A DNA stretch of 64,000 nucleotides from Anaeramoeba flamelloides (taxonomy: Eukaryota; Metamonada; Anaeramoebidae). Positions 47,058-59,129 of the stretch are shown here, piece by piece. The stretch spans positions 14,699,001 to 14,763,000 of the forward strand of contig JANTQA010000070.1 in assembly GCA_027625915.1 (NCBI GenBank), written 5' to 3'. Made by a program: the position numbers and the translations under genes. Positions within the stretch are counted from its first letter, which is position 1. Each line of letters opens with the position of its first letter. Under the pieces are notes generated by a model, which saw only the letters and a list, made by a program, of their open reading frames with translations, had not been told where the DNA came from and did not search any database.

Positions 47058-47297
47058 CTAATCAAAAATATAATGCCCAATTGCAGTATTGTATTCAATT
47101 TTTTTCAAATAAGTAATGAATGTTTCTGGGTTATCTGTAATGTTATGTTTGAACACATTATTTTCCAATTCACATAAGTAATCAAAGAGTTCATTTACAT
47201 AACTCAAATTGTCTCTATAATGATTTTGAACATAATTATTAATTGTCTTTAACAATAAATTACGCGGTTTTAATCTTGAATTTAAAATATTAAACAT
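47058..47297 (-). CDS. unrecognised ORF inside the TIR-bounded element
   Basis: 79 residues from an ATG: MFNILNSRLKPRNLLLKTIN and later NVFKHNITDNPETFITYLKK. Non-repetitive, plausible protein sequence; coding-like sequence continues beyond its end, so it is part of a longer broken gene. No family is recognised. Confidence 0.3.
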   Translation of the reverse strand: MFNILNSRLKPRNLLLKTINNYVQNHYRDNLSYVNELFDYLCELENNVFKHNITDNPETFITYLKKIEYNTAIGHYIFD

Positions 47298-47743
47298 AGG
47301 TTTTTTTTCTTACCAAAGTTGTAAAAAATTTAAAGAAACTCAGTACTTTTGGTTTTTAAATTATCATTGTTTTCCATTTATCGATCGAGTGTCTTTTCAG
47401 TTAAAATTTGATTCAGAATAAATTTTGAAAAAGTCCTTAAATTTTAAAAAATGAGTATTTTTTTTTTGTGATGAGAAAAATTAGAAATACCTCAAAAGTT
47501 TTTAAAAGAGTCAACTTAATTAATTTAACTCAAAGAATTTATTATTAAGAAGCAATTATAATAAATAAAAATAAATCGAAATGGAGAAAAAGAATCTAAT
47601 TTATTCTTAATATAAATACAAGGTATTCAAAAAACCATTTTCTATTCTTTTTATTGAGATTTTTTCAAGTTATTTACTTTAATTAATCACAACTTCATTT
47701 TCAAATAAAATAAAAATGATTAATTGATTGTCAAAATAGTAAT

Positions 47744-47896
47744 TTTGCCCAATCAGAGAAATCACAAAAATCACATAAACGAGTCACAGTCAAAATACCT
47801 GTAAAAATAAGAGTAGTAATAGAGTGCTTTTTAAAAACTCAAAAACTTCACTGTGACTCGTTTCTGTGATTTCTGTGATTTCTGTGAGTGGGCAAA
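47744..47896. mobile_element. 153-bp palindromic MITE
   Basis: TTTGCCCA at the left edge and TGGGCAAA at the right. The arms carry AGAAATCACA.AAATCACA, ACGAGTCACAGT and complements. No coding capacity. Confidence 0.65.
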
Positions 47897-48110
47897 TTTC
47901 TTTAAAAAAAGTGATCTGTTCTTATCTTTATTGATAGAGTTCATTTTGATTCTTGAAAAGAAATAACTTGAAATTTTCGAAATTCAAAATTCTACAAAAA
48001 TTCCAATTTATTTTTCTTAAGGGAAGTTCCCTTAAAGAAAATTATTTCTGTAGATTTTGGAAAAAAGTTCTTCATAATTTTGTAAGATTTGAAAAGAATC
48101 TAGCAGTATT

Positions 48111-48667
48111 TCAGTCCGTGAAGAAATGTTCGCAAATCTCCTTGAATGTTACATCTCGTCGAGGTTCCATCGTTTCCTTGAATTTTGTAACTTCATTCTT
48201 TATGAGACCAATATAAATGTAGCTGTAATCAATCTCTTGTTCCAAAGATACTTGTTGAACAATTTTTGTGACGAGTTCTAGAGTTTGCTTCTCATTTTCT
48301 GAAGATTTATTTGGAGAAGAAACATAAATGCCTTGAATGTTGATCCGAATACCAATGACTTGATCTACAAAGATCTCCTTAACTTCCTCGAGACGTTTCC
48401 GGTAGAGAGGATTTTTTTTTGGTAATTTCGCAAGATCATTTCCGAATGGATTCTGGAAATAAGTATTCAACTTCTTACCAATTCCTTTTGGATCTAAAAG
48501 TTCTCCAACGACGATAGCAGGAATTAATGAAGCTTTTGAATTAATCTCAGTTCTATTACCCGAATAATTGTTATTGAGATCACCATTTACAACAAGAGAA
48601 CAATACCTTTACACTGTTTCTACAGCTTTTTTGCCAAAAGAAAGATCTGCCCAAAATACTACATCTT
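48111..48667 (-). pseudogene. unrecognised coding region inside the TIR-bounded element
   Basis: The 3' part is a clean 119-codon frame (LAKLPKKNPLYRKRLEEVKE, DQVIGIRINIQGIYVSSPNK, EPRRDVTFKEICEHFFTD); coding-like sequence upstream (NSKASLIPAIVVGELLDPKG) extends it to the edge of the nested TTAA element. It probably once joined the ORF at 49643-49894 on the other side of that insertion. Broken. I recognise no family; a structural protein of a virus-like element cannot be excluded. Confidence 0.35.
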
Positions 48668-49606
48668 TTAAGGGACTAGTCTCTATTAATTTTTTTTTTG
48701 ACGAATAACTAAATAAGGAATCCTAATCTTGAAATATGTTTATATTTGAAAATAGACAGGTTTTTTCAATGTTAGAACTTTTAGTTCTTGTTTTTTTAAA
48801 ATTTTTCAATTCTGTCAAAAAAAGTGACTTTTAAAAAATTTTTTTTGAAAAAAGATCTTTAATCGATGAGAATTTTTTGATTAATTTTGGATTTAATTAT
48901 TTTCTCAAAATTAATATTTATTCTCATTTTTAAAAACCAAAAAATAATTTAAAACTCGTGAATATTTTCTCTTTCACTTCTGTTCATCCAGCTTGACTCT
49001 ATAAAGAACTCAATTTGTTCTATCAATAATTACTTTTTAAAAAAATAGTTCTTATTTTTTCTTTTATTTTTTTTTGACTCTTACAAAAACCTTTGGAATG
49101 ATAATTTGGGAAGACTTAAAAAAACTTCCAATTCAACAAAAACAAAAGAGTGTAAACTCAAAAAGTGGATTCATGAAAAAAAAGAATGGTACAAGGAAAG
49201 AAAGAAAATCTTTTACTAAGAGAAAAGCATATATTGTCATATTTTTTTCGAATCAAACTGTTTTATCATGCAAATCCAAAAAAACCTTTTCAGGTTTATT
49301 TTTCAAACTATTTTTTGTAGGTCTTCCACTAAAATAACAAGGTTTTGCTTCCTTGCTCATATTTTTTTTTATTTTTTATATTATTGTGAAAAGTTAAAAA
49401 AAACCAACTTTCAAAAAAGTGGAAAAAAGGAAAAATTTTTTATTTCTATAAAAACAATAACTAAATTTAATGAATGTCATTTTGCAAGATTTCATTACAT
49501 TACTAAGAAGTTTTTCATTTTTGATTTCAAATCTAAGTTATTGGCAAAAAAATCTAAATCTCAATTAAATTTACCTAAAAAAATTTAATATAGACTAGTC
49601 CCTTAA
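48668..49606. mobile_element. complete TTAA-flanked non-autonomous transposon
   Basis: TTAA then GGGACTAGTCTCTATTAAT at the left; the right end inverted reads TTAA then GGGACTAGTCTATATTAAAT. TTAA at both edges fits the TTAA target duplication of piggyBac-type elements, though the GGGACTAG tips are not a classical piggyBac sequence. The 939-bp body matches 13860-14612 and part of 20505-20720. It carries a 35-codon ORF but no transposase. It interrupts a coding region of the larger element, which fixes the order of insertions. Confidence 0.8.
49253..49360 (-). CDS. 35-residue ORF of the TTAA element, second copy
   Basis: Reads MSKEAKPCYFSGRPTKNSLK and ends LHDKTV, same length as 14274-14381. 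It lacks the second Cys of that copy. Probably a transposon protein stub. Confidence 0.3.
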   Translation of the reverse strand: MSKEAKPCYFSGRPTKNSLKNKPEKVFLDLHDKTV

Positions 49607-49642
49607 TGGAGTGTTATCTGAAATTATTTCGTCTGAAGTTAC

Positions 49643-49894
49643 TCAACAAGTACGAGAAAATCCTAACTTTTCCATTTCACTAATACTCAATAATTGTCCA
49701 TTCGAATTTAGCAAAGAAGAAAGGACTGCAGAGAAATTGGTTCCATGAGCAACGATTGTAGAAGAGGGTGAGATTGTTGATTCGGAAAGCTGTTTGAGGG
49801 GTAACCTTTGATTCGAGTATTGTGATAATAAAGATAAAATGGTTTTTGTTTTTTCTATAACAGGTTCTTGTTCCATAACTGTATTTACATTCAT
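49643..49894 (-). CDS. unrecognised 83-residue ORF in the TIR-bounded element
   Basis: MNVNTVMEQEPVIEKTKTIL, then SSTIVAHGTNFSAVLSSLLN. It starts at an ATG and runs toward the nested TTAA element, so it is probably the head of the protein continued at 48111-48667. Ser/Leu-rich, no known domain. Confidence 0.3.
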   Translation of the reverse strand: MNVNTVMEQEPVIEKTKTILSLLSQYSNQRLPLKQLSESTISPSSTIVAHGTNFSAVLSSLLNSNGQLLSISEMEKLGFSRTC

Positions 49895-50019
49895 CTCTTT
49901 AGTGCTTTTATGATTTCTTTTATACCGAAAGTTCTGGGTCTATTATGGTTCTTGATTGAAGTTACTTTAAAAAAGGGTTTGACAAAAAAATGAAAATGAT
50001 ACACTACAAAATATCTCTA

Positions 50020-50077
50020 ACTTTTATAAAGCTTTCACCCTTGAAAGTCTTCAAAAGGGTGAAAGCTTTGTAGAAGT
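50020..50077. repeat. strong 23-bp hairpin
   Basis: ACTTTTATAAAGCTTTCACC (50020-50039, continuing CTT) pairs with AAGGGTGAAAGCTTTGTAGAAGT at 50055-50077 with two mismatches and a 12-base loop. Possibly a small palindromic element; role unknown. Confidence 0.6.
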
Positions 50078-51052
50078 CAGACAAAATTTTGTCTTGAATT
50101 CACTCCAAAATACTTGACTACAGTGTTTCAAAATAACTGTGTTCAGTGAATAAAAACTGTATCTTAAATATCACTGTAATTTTTTTTTATTTTATATTTC
50201 AATACAAAATCTAATCAATATTTAATTATATACCTAATTTTAAAACAATTTTATAGGTTAACTCTAAATTTTTTTTTGTATATTTTAAATTATTAATTGA
50301 ATTTAATTGAAATTTATCAGAATTTTTTCGATTTTTTGAAAATATTCTCTAAAAAAATATCTCTATTTTTGAGTAAATTTTTACATTTGATCTTTTATTT
50401 TTTGAAACTGTTTTTTTTTAAAAATTAGTCAAAATTTAATAAACCATTTTGAGATTAACTTATTGGTTTATTGTCAATTTCTGTAATAAATTTTTTTGAC
50501 AAAGCTGATTTTTAAAAAAAAAACATGGATTTTCTTTCAAAAAATCCGTTTTATCTTTTTGCAGGGTTATTTTTACAACAGTGCGACAGTTAATTTTTCA
50601 TCCCACAAATTCTTTTTTTCACTTCTTCTTTTTTTAAACTTTATCATTTCTCTAACTTGGTTTTTATTAACTAAAAAAAAATAAATATAGTTATCAAATT
50701 TTCATTTTGATGATTGAGATTTTCTTTCTAATTAAACTTGAATAATATTGAAAAAAACACCACAATATTGAAACAATTATAAAAAATATTGAAAAAATTA
50801 AGAGAAAATATTGATTGATTAAATGATTCTTAAAAATGGTAAAATATTCAATAAAAACATCCAACATTCAAAAAAACTTTTCCGAATATTTCAATTTTCT
50901 CGAAATTTCGATTAACAAATACAATAGCCATCTCAATTCAAAATATTATTATATAAATAAATTCCAAATAGATTTTATAAAAATATATATAATGATTTTA
51001 TTTTTGGGTGGGACCTACTTGAAAAAAAAGAATTTACTTTTAGTTCGCCCCT

Positions 51053-51304
51053 TCATTTCTAAATTTTACATGAAATTGTTTGAATTGCATCTGATGTAGG
51101 CTGAGTGGATCATTTTCAATTAAGAACAATATGGAAAGTATATTCATTTTATTTTAAGGATAAAAAAATTAATTCAGAGCTTGTGTTTTTCAAAAAAAGA
51201 GTCTTATTTTGAAATGACGTGAAATTAATTTTTGTGAACTCCAAGTATTTAGAACTACAAGAATTATGTTTAATTTAGACCTGGGGATGGGGTAGCATGC
51301 GAGA
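51053..51304 (-). repeat. right arm of the long inverted repeat
   Basis: Inverted counterpart of 45587-45833, with the outer end ATGCGAGAGA. Differences and small gaps are spread along the arm. Confidence 0.85.
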
Positions 51305-51405
51305 GAAAAAATCAAAAAATGAAAAGATTGAAATTTAAAAAAATTTTAAATTTAATATATGAACTAATTTTGATAAATTGAAAAAATTTATTAAATTTAT
51401 TTTTT

Positions 51406-52902
51406 TCAAAAAAAAAATGAAGAAATTTGAAATTTGAAAATAATTTCAATTTGAAAGATATCCCAATTATTATAGGAACCAGCCAAAAAATTCTTGGGTT
51501 GATTTGATCTATATTCATATCCAAATGGGGGCTTATATGTTCAGCCTAGATTTGAATGGGTCCATCGATTGTTATTCATATTATAAATTTCATAACCTAA
51601 TTCCAAATCATATTCTCCTCCAAATGTGTGTCCATATCTTGAACTGCAATATATTTCGCAATTTGTAATTTCATAAACAGGCATTTTCAAAGGTTTTTTG
51701 AAATTTAAATTAAGACTAATTAAGGAAAAAAGAAATGATTTATTTCCTTTGGATTGTTTAAAATTTCTATTAGTAGAATCCCAATCTATTGTTGTAAATC
51801 CTCCAAATGAGGATTGATTTTTTAATTTGATCAGAACTATGGATTTTCCTTTATTGTCACATTTTTAATGGAAGGTTTGATATTCAAATCCATTTTTTCT
51901 TGAATTGAAACTTCTTTGAAAATCTGAATTGCACCCAGCTTCTTTTGATCCTTTTTTCAAGAATTTTCTGGAAATTTGGTTTGTTTTCTTTTCGAAGGAA
52001 ATCTGATTCTTCATCTAAAAATTCAATTCAAAAACTTTCAAATTAAAAGGAGATTTTGGAACTTTTTAATTATTGATTTAGAAATTTATTTGATATTCTC
52101 CTTCTCTTTTGATGAATGAATATTCTCCAATTAATTCTTTGTTGTTACCATTTCTTGAAAATGGTTATTTCTGTGATCCTTTAATTTAAAATTGTATTGA
52201 AAATTTCAATTTTGATATTTAAATCTAGGGCATTTATGATTTCATAAAATTTTTTTTTCGAAGAAGAATTGAAAATTGCAACCTATTTTTTAATTGAATT
52301 TCAGAAGTAATATTGATTTGGGTTTTATTGAGATAATATGAAGGATTTAATTTCCAATTTTGCAAATTATTTATTTAATTTATTTGGAATTATATTTATT
52401 TTATAAAATTTTGAATTGCAAATTTAATTTATTATTTTCTTTTTCTTTTTTCATTTGTAAAAATTTTTTCAATGAAATAATTGATTAAATTTGATTGATA
52501 ATCTTGACATTTTTTTGAAATTTCAATTTCTTTTATTATCATTTAGGTTTTTACAAAATTTTCAGTATCCTTTTGGGTTTCATTAGATTGATAATTTAAT
52601 TGGAAATATTTTTCATTTTGTTCAATCGAAATTTCTTCATAGATAATTATAAATTGATTCTGAGTTAATTCATTCAATTTTTCATACTTTTTCTGAACTA
52701 AATCAAGAATTCTTTGTTTTTTTTTTAAGCATCTGAACTTTTCACATTGAATTATTTCAACAAATTCTTTTTTATTATTATTGGTTTGTTTGATTTTCTT
52801 CATTAATTTTTTCAATTCCTTTTGGATTATTTCATATCCTTCTTCCAGATTTACAACTTGTTTACATTGTCTATGATTCAGTGTTAGACAATTACGACGC
52901 AT
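51406..52902 (-). pseudogene. B-box/coiled-coil/filamin/TLDc protein pseudogene
   Basis: From an ATG at 52902: MRRNCLTLNHRQCKQVVNLE (B-box-like Cys/His remnant) and a coiled coil of about 100 residues (52902-52543, intact frame). Next, in broken frames, a filamin-type repeat (GEYSFIKREGEYQINF, VPKSPFNLKVFE), then a TLDc domain: KGSKEAGCNSDFQRSF, KCDNKGKSIVLIKLKNQSSF, GGFTTIDWDST, YGHTFGGEYDLELGYEIYN, SNLG, TYKPPFGYEYRS, FLAGSYNNWDIFQIEI, ending at TGA 51408-51406. TLDc domains act in oxidative-stress response and V-ATPase regulation; the B-box/filamin partners suggest a signalling or cytoskeletal scaffold. In-frame stops interrupt TLDc (TAA before KCDN, TGA after SNLG) and filamin (TAA twice, TAG), and frames shift between domains, so the gene is dead. 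Its 3' end abuts the TIR-bounded element. Confidence 0.7.
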
Positions 52903-55092
52903 AGTAATTGTTTATGATCAATACAAAAAATTCAAATGTTATATTTTTATGTTCATTGCATAATCTTGAGAATTGGAATTTAGGATTTTTCTTGAACTAT
53001 TATATTTTTTATTTGAGCAAATTTTTTGTTTTATTTGGCAAAAAGATTTGAAAAAAATATAAAAAAAAAAAATTAGAAAGAAAAAAAAATTAGAATAAAT
53101 TAAAAATGTAATATTTTTTTAAAAAAAAAAAAAAAACCTAAATGATTTCTGTTTAGGTGATTGTAAACTTTTATCCGCTAATATGTGGTGAATTATTTGG
53201 GTTCTCTTTGAATAATATTTAATGCAAATTTTTTTCTACTTTTGGTTGATTAATTATATTTTCAAATTTTACCAGTTGTGGAAATCTTTTCAATAGTGCA
53301 TTAATTGATTTCAAATTTGGTATTGGGATTTATTTCAAAAAATATGATCAGAATAAATTGTGATATATAATATTATCGAAATATCAGATCCTATCAATTT
53401 GTCAAAATATTACTTAGAAAAATTGATGTGGGTTTCGGTTTTTTTTTTACAAATAATAGATTCAGTATTTCATGACATTGTTTTGGTTCCTTTTGTTACA
53501 CGTTTATATTTGTGCTGTTTGATGAAGAACTTTTATTTCATGTATTTTTTAGGTACATGATCAATTTCCTCGTTTCTTCGTTTCTGACGTTTTATAAAAT
53601 TACACAAACCCAAAAATGAAATTTAGATCTTTCTTTAATTATAAAAATTATTCTTGAGTTTTTTTTATCAATCCAAAATGCCTTTGAATAGCAAAATACC
53701 TTTTTTAAATACTCCCGAACCTACAAAAAAAAAAAAAAAAGTACATTACCTTTTGAACTTGTAAAAAATATATTATCATATTACTATTCAGAAAAATACC
53801 AAATGATATTATTTGTTATCATAATTGATAAATTAGAACATTTTTCTGAGATAATATATAGAGTAGAGGGTTTGAAATTCAAAAAAGAGATTGTATGATT
53901 ACGATTTAGTTTTATCATAATAAATTGACATTTTTGAACACACTTTACATCTTGTATGTTCGCTATATGTGTTTAATTTTTTTCATATTATGGATAAAGT
54001 AAATAACAATTTTTTTAAATTTCTCTATTCTCAATTTTATTATATGTATTGGAACTCATATTTCAGAACTATTTTGATTTTCCCTTCTTTACTTTTTCTG
54101 AAGGAATAAGAAATATCTCACGACTTTAAATGAAATAATTTGTTTTTCATTTCATCCTCAATTATTTGAAAAGACTAACTTGTAACAAAAAAAAAACTTT
54201 AAATTTTCAATAATATAGAAAAAAATTTCAAAAGGCTAGATCAGTTTCAAAACCAAGATGATTCTGATTTGAAGAGACATTATTTTTAAGAAATTATGTT
54301 GTTTTTCATTAAATGAGAAATTTTTTCTTTTTAAATTGAGAAATACTAAGTTCTTTTTTAGTTAATAAACAATAAAAATAAAATTTTATTTAAGATAAAT
54401 TTTTATTTTACAAATGTAAATTATTTATATGGAAATATTTTTTTTTTTTTTTTTTTTGGACTTGAATCAAAAGTACCTTGGAAATTTATTTAATAATAAT
54501 AAAAACTTGAGAAAACAACTGAATTAAAGAAGAAAATCTGATAATTTTTTTAAAAAATTTTTTCAAATGGTTATATTTCTCAATTCAATTACAAAATTGA
54601 TTATTTCACTGAAATTAACTTTTCTAATTCAAAAAAAAAATCAAAAATAACAAATAATATCTCTATTTTTTTTTTTTTTTTTTTTCATAAAAGTCTGATC
54701 AATAAAATCTGGAATAAAAAAAAAAGAAATAACATTAAATTACTCTTCCATATTTCTGAATTTCAGAATCATTTCAAAAAAAAAAGTTTGAACAAAAAAT
54801 ATCAGAAAATTTTCAATAAAAACAAAATTTAAAAATAGTTTTTTTTGTTAAAAAATCCCTTAAATTTTAATTTTTTAATTTTTTTTCATTTCAGAAATTC
54901 CTTTTTACTTTTGGGAAAACAACCCAAAAATATTTTTTAAGATCCATTTTTAAAAAATTCATATCATTATTTTGTGTGTACACTCAAAACACAAAAAAAA
55001 AAAAAAAATGATGATTTCAGATTATTATTATTATTTCAGAAGTCTAAAATTAAAACTCGTCTTATTCTTTTTTTTTTTTTTTTTTTTTTTTT
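52903..55092. other. intergenic, no gene seen
   Basis: Several A and T runs; a weak 66-codon frame at 53360-53560 has no motif. Nothing is claimed. Confidence 0.4.
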
Positions 55093-55278
55093 TTGCAAGT
55101 TTCCCAAATCTTGTTTTCGCAAAAACCCAGTCCAGGTAACGACTCGACAGATTGTACGGAAAGTCCAATTCGGTTCACTTTGGTTGGCTTCAGATCGCAT
55201 TCATGGGATTCAGTTCTCTACAGTTGCAGAAGTCCAGCTCAATTCGTTTTTGATCTGATCATTAACAAGTTTGGTTAG
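55093..55278 (+). other. GC-richer patch with short ORF
   Basis: 61 codons with ordinary composition (DSTDCTESPIRFTLVGFRSH) in otherwise extreme AT sequence. No motif or neighbours support a gene; it may be a relic of one, like the 33-36 kb island. Confidence 0.2.
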
Positions 55279-57149
55279 GTTAATCATGACCAAGTCCACC
55301 AATTCTTATAATGATTTTTTATTCCTTTGACCTCCCCAAGCACCTAAAAAAACAAAAAGAAAGGGAACCCAAATAACTTAAAAAAGGAAATTTCGAAAAG
55401 GTAAAAAGTATAAAAAATAAAAAAATATTTTTTTTAATACTGCTCATTAGTAAAAAATATAATGATTTATTATATATTAATAAATATAATAGATTTTTTG
55501 TAGCTATGTAGACAATGCAGCAGTAATATCCTTTACACCCAATTCCAACATACCTTAATTCGGGGCAAATCTATGGTGAATCCAATCCTTTAAAAAGGTA
55601 ATTTCTTTTAACCTGTATATTTGATCAGAGATCTCTGATTGACCAATAGTGTTTACTGAAATAGAAGTTTGTAAAAGTAAATAGAATAAAAAGTAAAAAT
55701 ACATCTTGCTTTTAACAAACATACATCCATTAAGAAAATAAAGTTATTTTTGATATTAGAAAACGAAAATTTGTTATAAAATCGGGATTTTTATCACCGA
55801 CTCTTGATTTCTTTGATTAATAGATGAACAATTTTTTAATTTTAGGAGATATGGTTAAAGTATTCTAACATAAATTGGATTATGTGATATATCCAAATCA
55901 GAGATCATTAATATAAGTAACCTCGATTTTGGTATAGTTTAACTTTTACGGTCTCACAATACACCCTAACCTTGTAATGGTTGTGTCATACTATGAAAAA
56001 TATTTTTTTGAAATGAAAAAAAAAAAAAAATGTGTAATTTTTATGATTTATTAATCCCTAAAATAACCTATAATGTAATATATAATCGATGTTAAAAAAT
56101 CAAAAATCCAAAAACGAGGACATTTTAAGAAAAAAGTGCCAAAGAGAGACTCTCAATATCCAATTTGGATCGTTCTCAATTACAATTTTCAAACCAGTCA
56201 TGTCACCTTTGATTTATCACTTTTTGACTGTTTTTGAGATCTTGAAGGTTATTTTTTTCAAAAATTCTAGATAATAAACTATATGCGAAAGTTATATTTG
56301 GTAAAAAAAAAAGAAACAGAAACTCTTCAACAGGACAATCAAAATTATGAAATTTATTACTCTTTTCCGGAATTTTATATCAAAGCCCTTATATTAGATA
56401 ACTTAAGCTAATAAAGAAAAAATAATAAAAATATAATGAAAAGAAAAAATACTTAATATAGGAAAAAAAATATAAATAAGGACACCTAGTACCCCACTCT
56501 GAGAGGTAGTGTTTAGGTTTTTTTTTTTTTTTTTTTTTTTGATTCAAAAGAATAGAGCAAAACCAAAGATTTTACTCCGTATATTTAAATTAGAAAAAAA
56601 AAACAATGGAGTCAGAATACAAAGTATTACTCACAGATGTATAATTTTGATTTGTAATTGATAATATTTCTAGGGATTTTTTACTCATCCCTTGTATTAG
56701 GACTTGGATGGTTTTTTTTCGGTTATACATATTTTATATTATTTTTTATATTATATTTTTATAATTTTTCTTCTACTTTTTTTTATTTAATAAATATTCT
56801 TAAATCACTCCTTTCTCTAAATAAATAAATGAATGAAAGTTATTTTTTCATTTCTCAAATGAGTTATTTTTTTCTCAAGAAAGTTCCAAAATCCTTACTT
56901 TTTCAAATTTAGAGGGTTACAAAATAATCACAAACCAGATTAAATTTCAAATAAAATTGATTGTGTAAAAAAAAAAAAAAACAGTTTTATATTGTATTAA
57001 GAAATTTAACACTTTCGAAGTAAAAAAATAAGTAACAATTAATTAATTTGTTACAGTTGTTCCAAAGCTACAATAAAATTTTAAATAAAGCACAATTGAA
57101 TTTTCTATACTTTGTTTACATGATAGAAAAATTCGGAAATAAGAGTTAT
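55279..57149. other. intergenic with one dispersed repeat block
   Basis: 56500-56610 resembles 32885-32990. Otherwise A/T-rich without supported genes. Confidence 0.4.
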
Positions 57150-57580
57150 TATTCCAATAATAATAAAAATTTTAATAAATGAGCTGTTATTCAAATTTTT
57201 CAAACATTGAAAAAAAAAATTCAAGATCCCATGAAAAGGAAAATTATCAGTCCAAAAAATCACAAAAAATATCAATATCTACTGATCTTTAAAAATTTAA
57301 ATTTTTTGTGAACAATATTTTAAAGTTTTTCATTAATCTTCAATTTTATTTTTTTTTGATTTTTCAACATTTTAAATAATAGATCATTTATTATTATTAT
57401 TATTATTATTATTGAAATAATAACTCTTATTTTGGAATTTTTTGAAAATGTATAATAAGAGATATTATTATAAAAAAACAATAATAATAAATGAGCTATT
57501 ATTTAACATTTTGAAAATAGAAAATTGGAATAGAAAAATCAATTGTGTTTTATGTAAAATTTTATGGTAATCTTGGAAAG
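57150..57580. repeat. dispersed repeat, copy 2 (copy 1 at 17610-17910)
   Basis: Matches copy 1 through TTCAAGATCCCATGAAA, CTACTGATCTTTAAAAATTTA and AGAAAAATCAATTGTGTTTT. It also carries ATT microsatellite runs and AATAAATGAGCT.TTATT words in direct and inverted orientation, so it may be a foldback element. Confidence 0.65.
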
Positions 57581-59129
57581 ACTGGATGAAGAATTCTTTT
57601 AAATTTTCTATTCAAATGGAGAATCATTGGGATTCCAATATGTATGGTTAATATAATTTTTTCGTGATTATTATCTTCTGAATTTTTTTTTAATTTTTTG
57701 CAATTTGATCTAATTTTTTTTTGCTATTTGAATGTTTATAATTTAAAATCTATAAAACTTATTTTTTGTGTAATGGGATTTATATCCAATGTGTATCCTA
57801 GTAATTTTTTTTTCTTGTTATTTGTATTTTTTTCAACCAAAAAAGGTTCAATTCTGCGTTATCCTTTTTAATTCCCTCTCAATTTCTGTCTTAAACAAAT
57901 CCACATTAAGTGCAGAGACATTTAAACACTTTATGTGAATTTTCGATTCTTTTCTTTCAAAAATCTTGAGAAGAAATCTATATGAATTTTGAATTTTTGT
58001 CATTTTCATCCGAATTCTAGAATTAACCCCAAAAAAATAAAAATTTAAAAAAAAAAGTTGACTTGTGGAAACAGTTTCCAAAACACTGACCAATTGCCAA
58101 AAAATAGAATTTTTAGGCTTCATATTTTATTGAAAATAAAAATTGCCCATAAAAAAAAGTTATCTCAAAATATCATTATGAGCCTTTATTAATACTTGAG
58201 AAACTCCATTTTTACTAATTTTATCAAACCCTTGTTCTTTTCAATCATTAATTCGAAACATATATTTGAAATGTAAAGTTCTGTTTTTTCTTTATTAATC
58301 AGAAAATCTTTTTAAAAAAAAAAATCAAACAGCTAAATTTATTAGATAAGATCTTGTTAGCAATATCCCCTCTAAAGTTAACACATTAAAGAAAAAAAAT
58401 CAAATAGGAAATCAAGACTGAAGTATTTGGAAATATATTTCTTACTCCTTCCAGTATCGTTGAGATGTTTAGTTATTGATTTTGATTTTAATGAACAATT
58501 TTTTATTTTATTTTATTTTATTTTATTACATCTCAAGTGCCAGTCTTTATGAGAAAAATTTGATAATAAATTTACTGTGATTCGAATTGTAAAAAAATTA
58601 TTAAAAAGAATCAACCAACGAATGAAAGCCAAAAGGAAAAAATGAATTGTACTAAACAATCAGTGATTTTGTTCCTTACTTATTTTGTTGTTTTGTAGAG
58701 GCAACCATTAATTTACTTTACAAAAAATCCGATAAAAAATTAGAATCAGGTATTTAAAATAAATATATTTGGGTAGTGTAATGTTGTGAATGGTTCTTGA
58801 TTGGTAAAATGGGAAAATCTACCAATTTTATTATTCTGAAAAAATGTTTTTTTTAAAAATGGGAAAATGGGAAAATAGAAAAAGGTAGCATACATTTTTT
58901 ATAATGTAAAATTTTTGAACACACCCGAAAAGAAAAGAATAGGTGCCATGATAAAAATAAAAAAGTCATATTTTTATACAATTTTAAAATAATTAATAAA
59001 AAAAACAGAGATCTTATTAAAATCAAATGGTAACGAAAAGGTACAGAATATAACTTTTTACTTTTATTGTGCTTGACCAAAATTTTAATGATTTTTCTCA
59101 GAATTTTCAGGCAAAAGAAAATCTATATG
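57581..59129. other. intergenic, no supported gene
   Basis: A 91-codon minus-strand frame at 57848-58123 has mixed composition (IHIKCLNVSALNVDLFKTEI) but no motif; it is left unassigned. Confidence 0.35.

Larger units (their letters stand above)
45577..51314. mobile_element. TIR-bounded element of unknown family, broken
   Basis: Two inverted copies of a ~250-bp sequence bound this 5.7-kb interval. Inside are unrecognised minus-strand ORFs (47058-47297, 48111-48667, 49643-49894), a microsatellite, a small MITE and a nested TTAA element. Long terminal inverted repeats around several ORFs fit large DNA transposons, including virus-like ones, but no integrase, polymerase or capsid protein is recognised, so no family is assigned. 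It is broken (several breaks) and old: the arms have clearly diverged. The alternative is two independent insertions of one dispersed repeat in opposite orientation. Confidence 0.4.

Noticed and set aside
45577-51314. LTR retrotransposon bounded by the 250-bp repeats
   Set aside because: The two copies are inverted, not direct, and no reverse transcriptase or integrase is visible.
51406-52016. Stop-codon reassignment suggested by in-frame TAA/TGA in TLDc
   Set aside because: The intact 1045-codon gene and the coactosin gene use standard stops, and the TLDc region also changes frame, so decay is simpler.
57848-58123. 91-codon minus-strand ORF
   Set aside because: No motif, no neighbours and composition only slightly better than chance.
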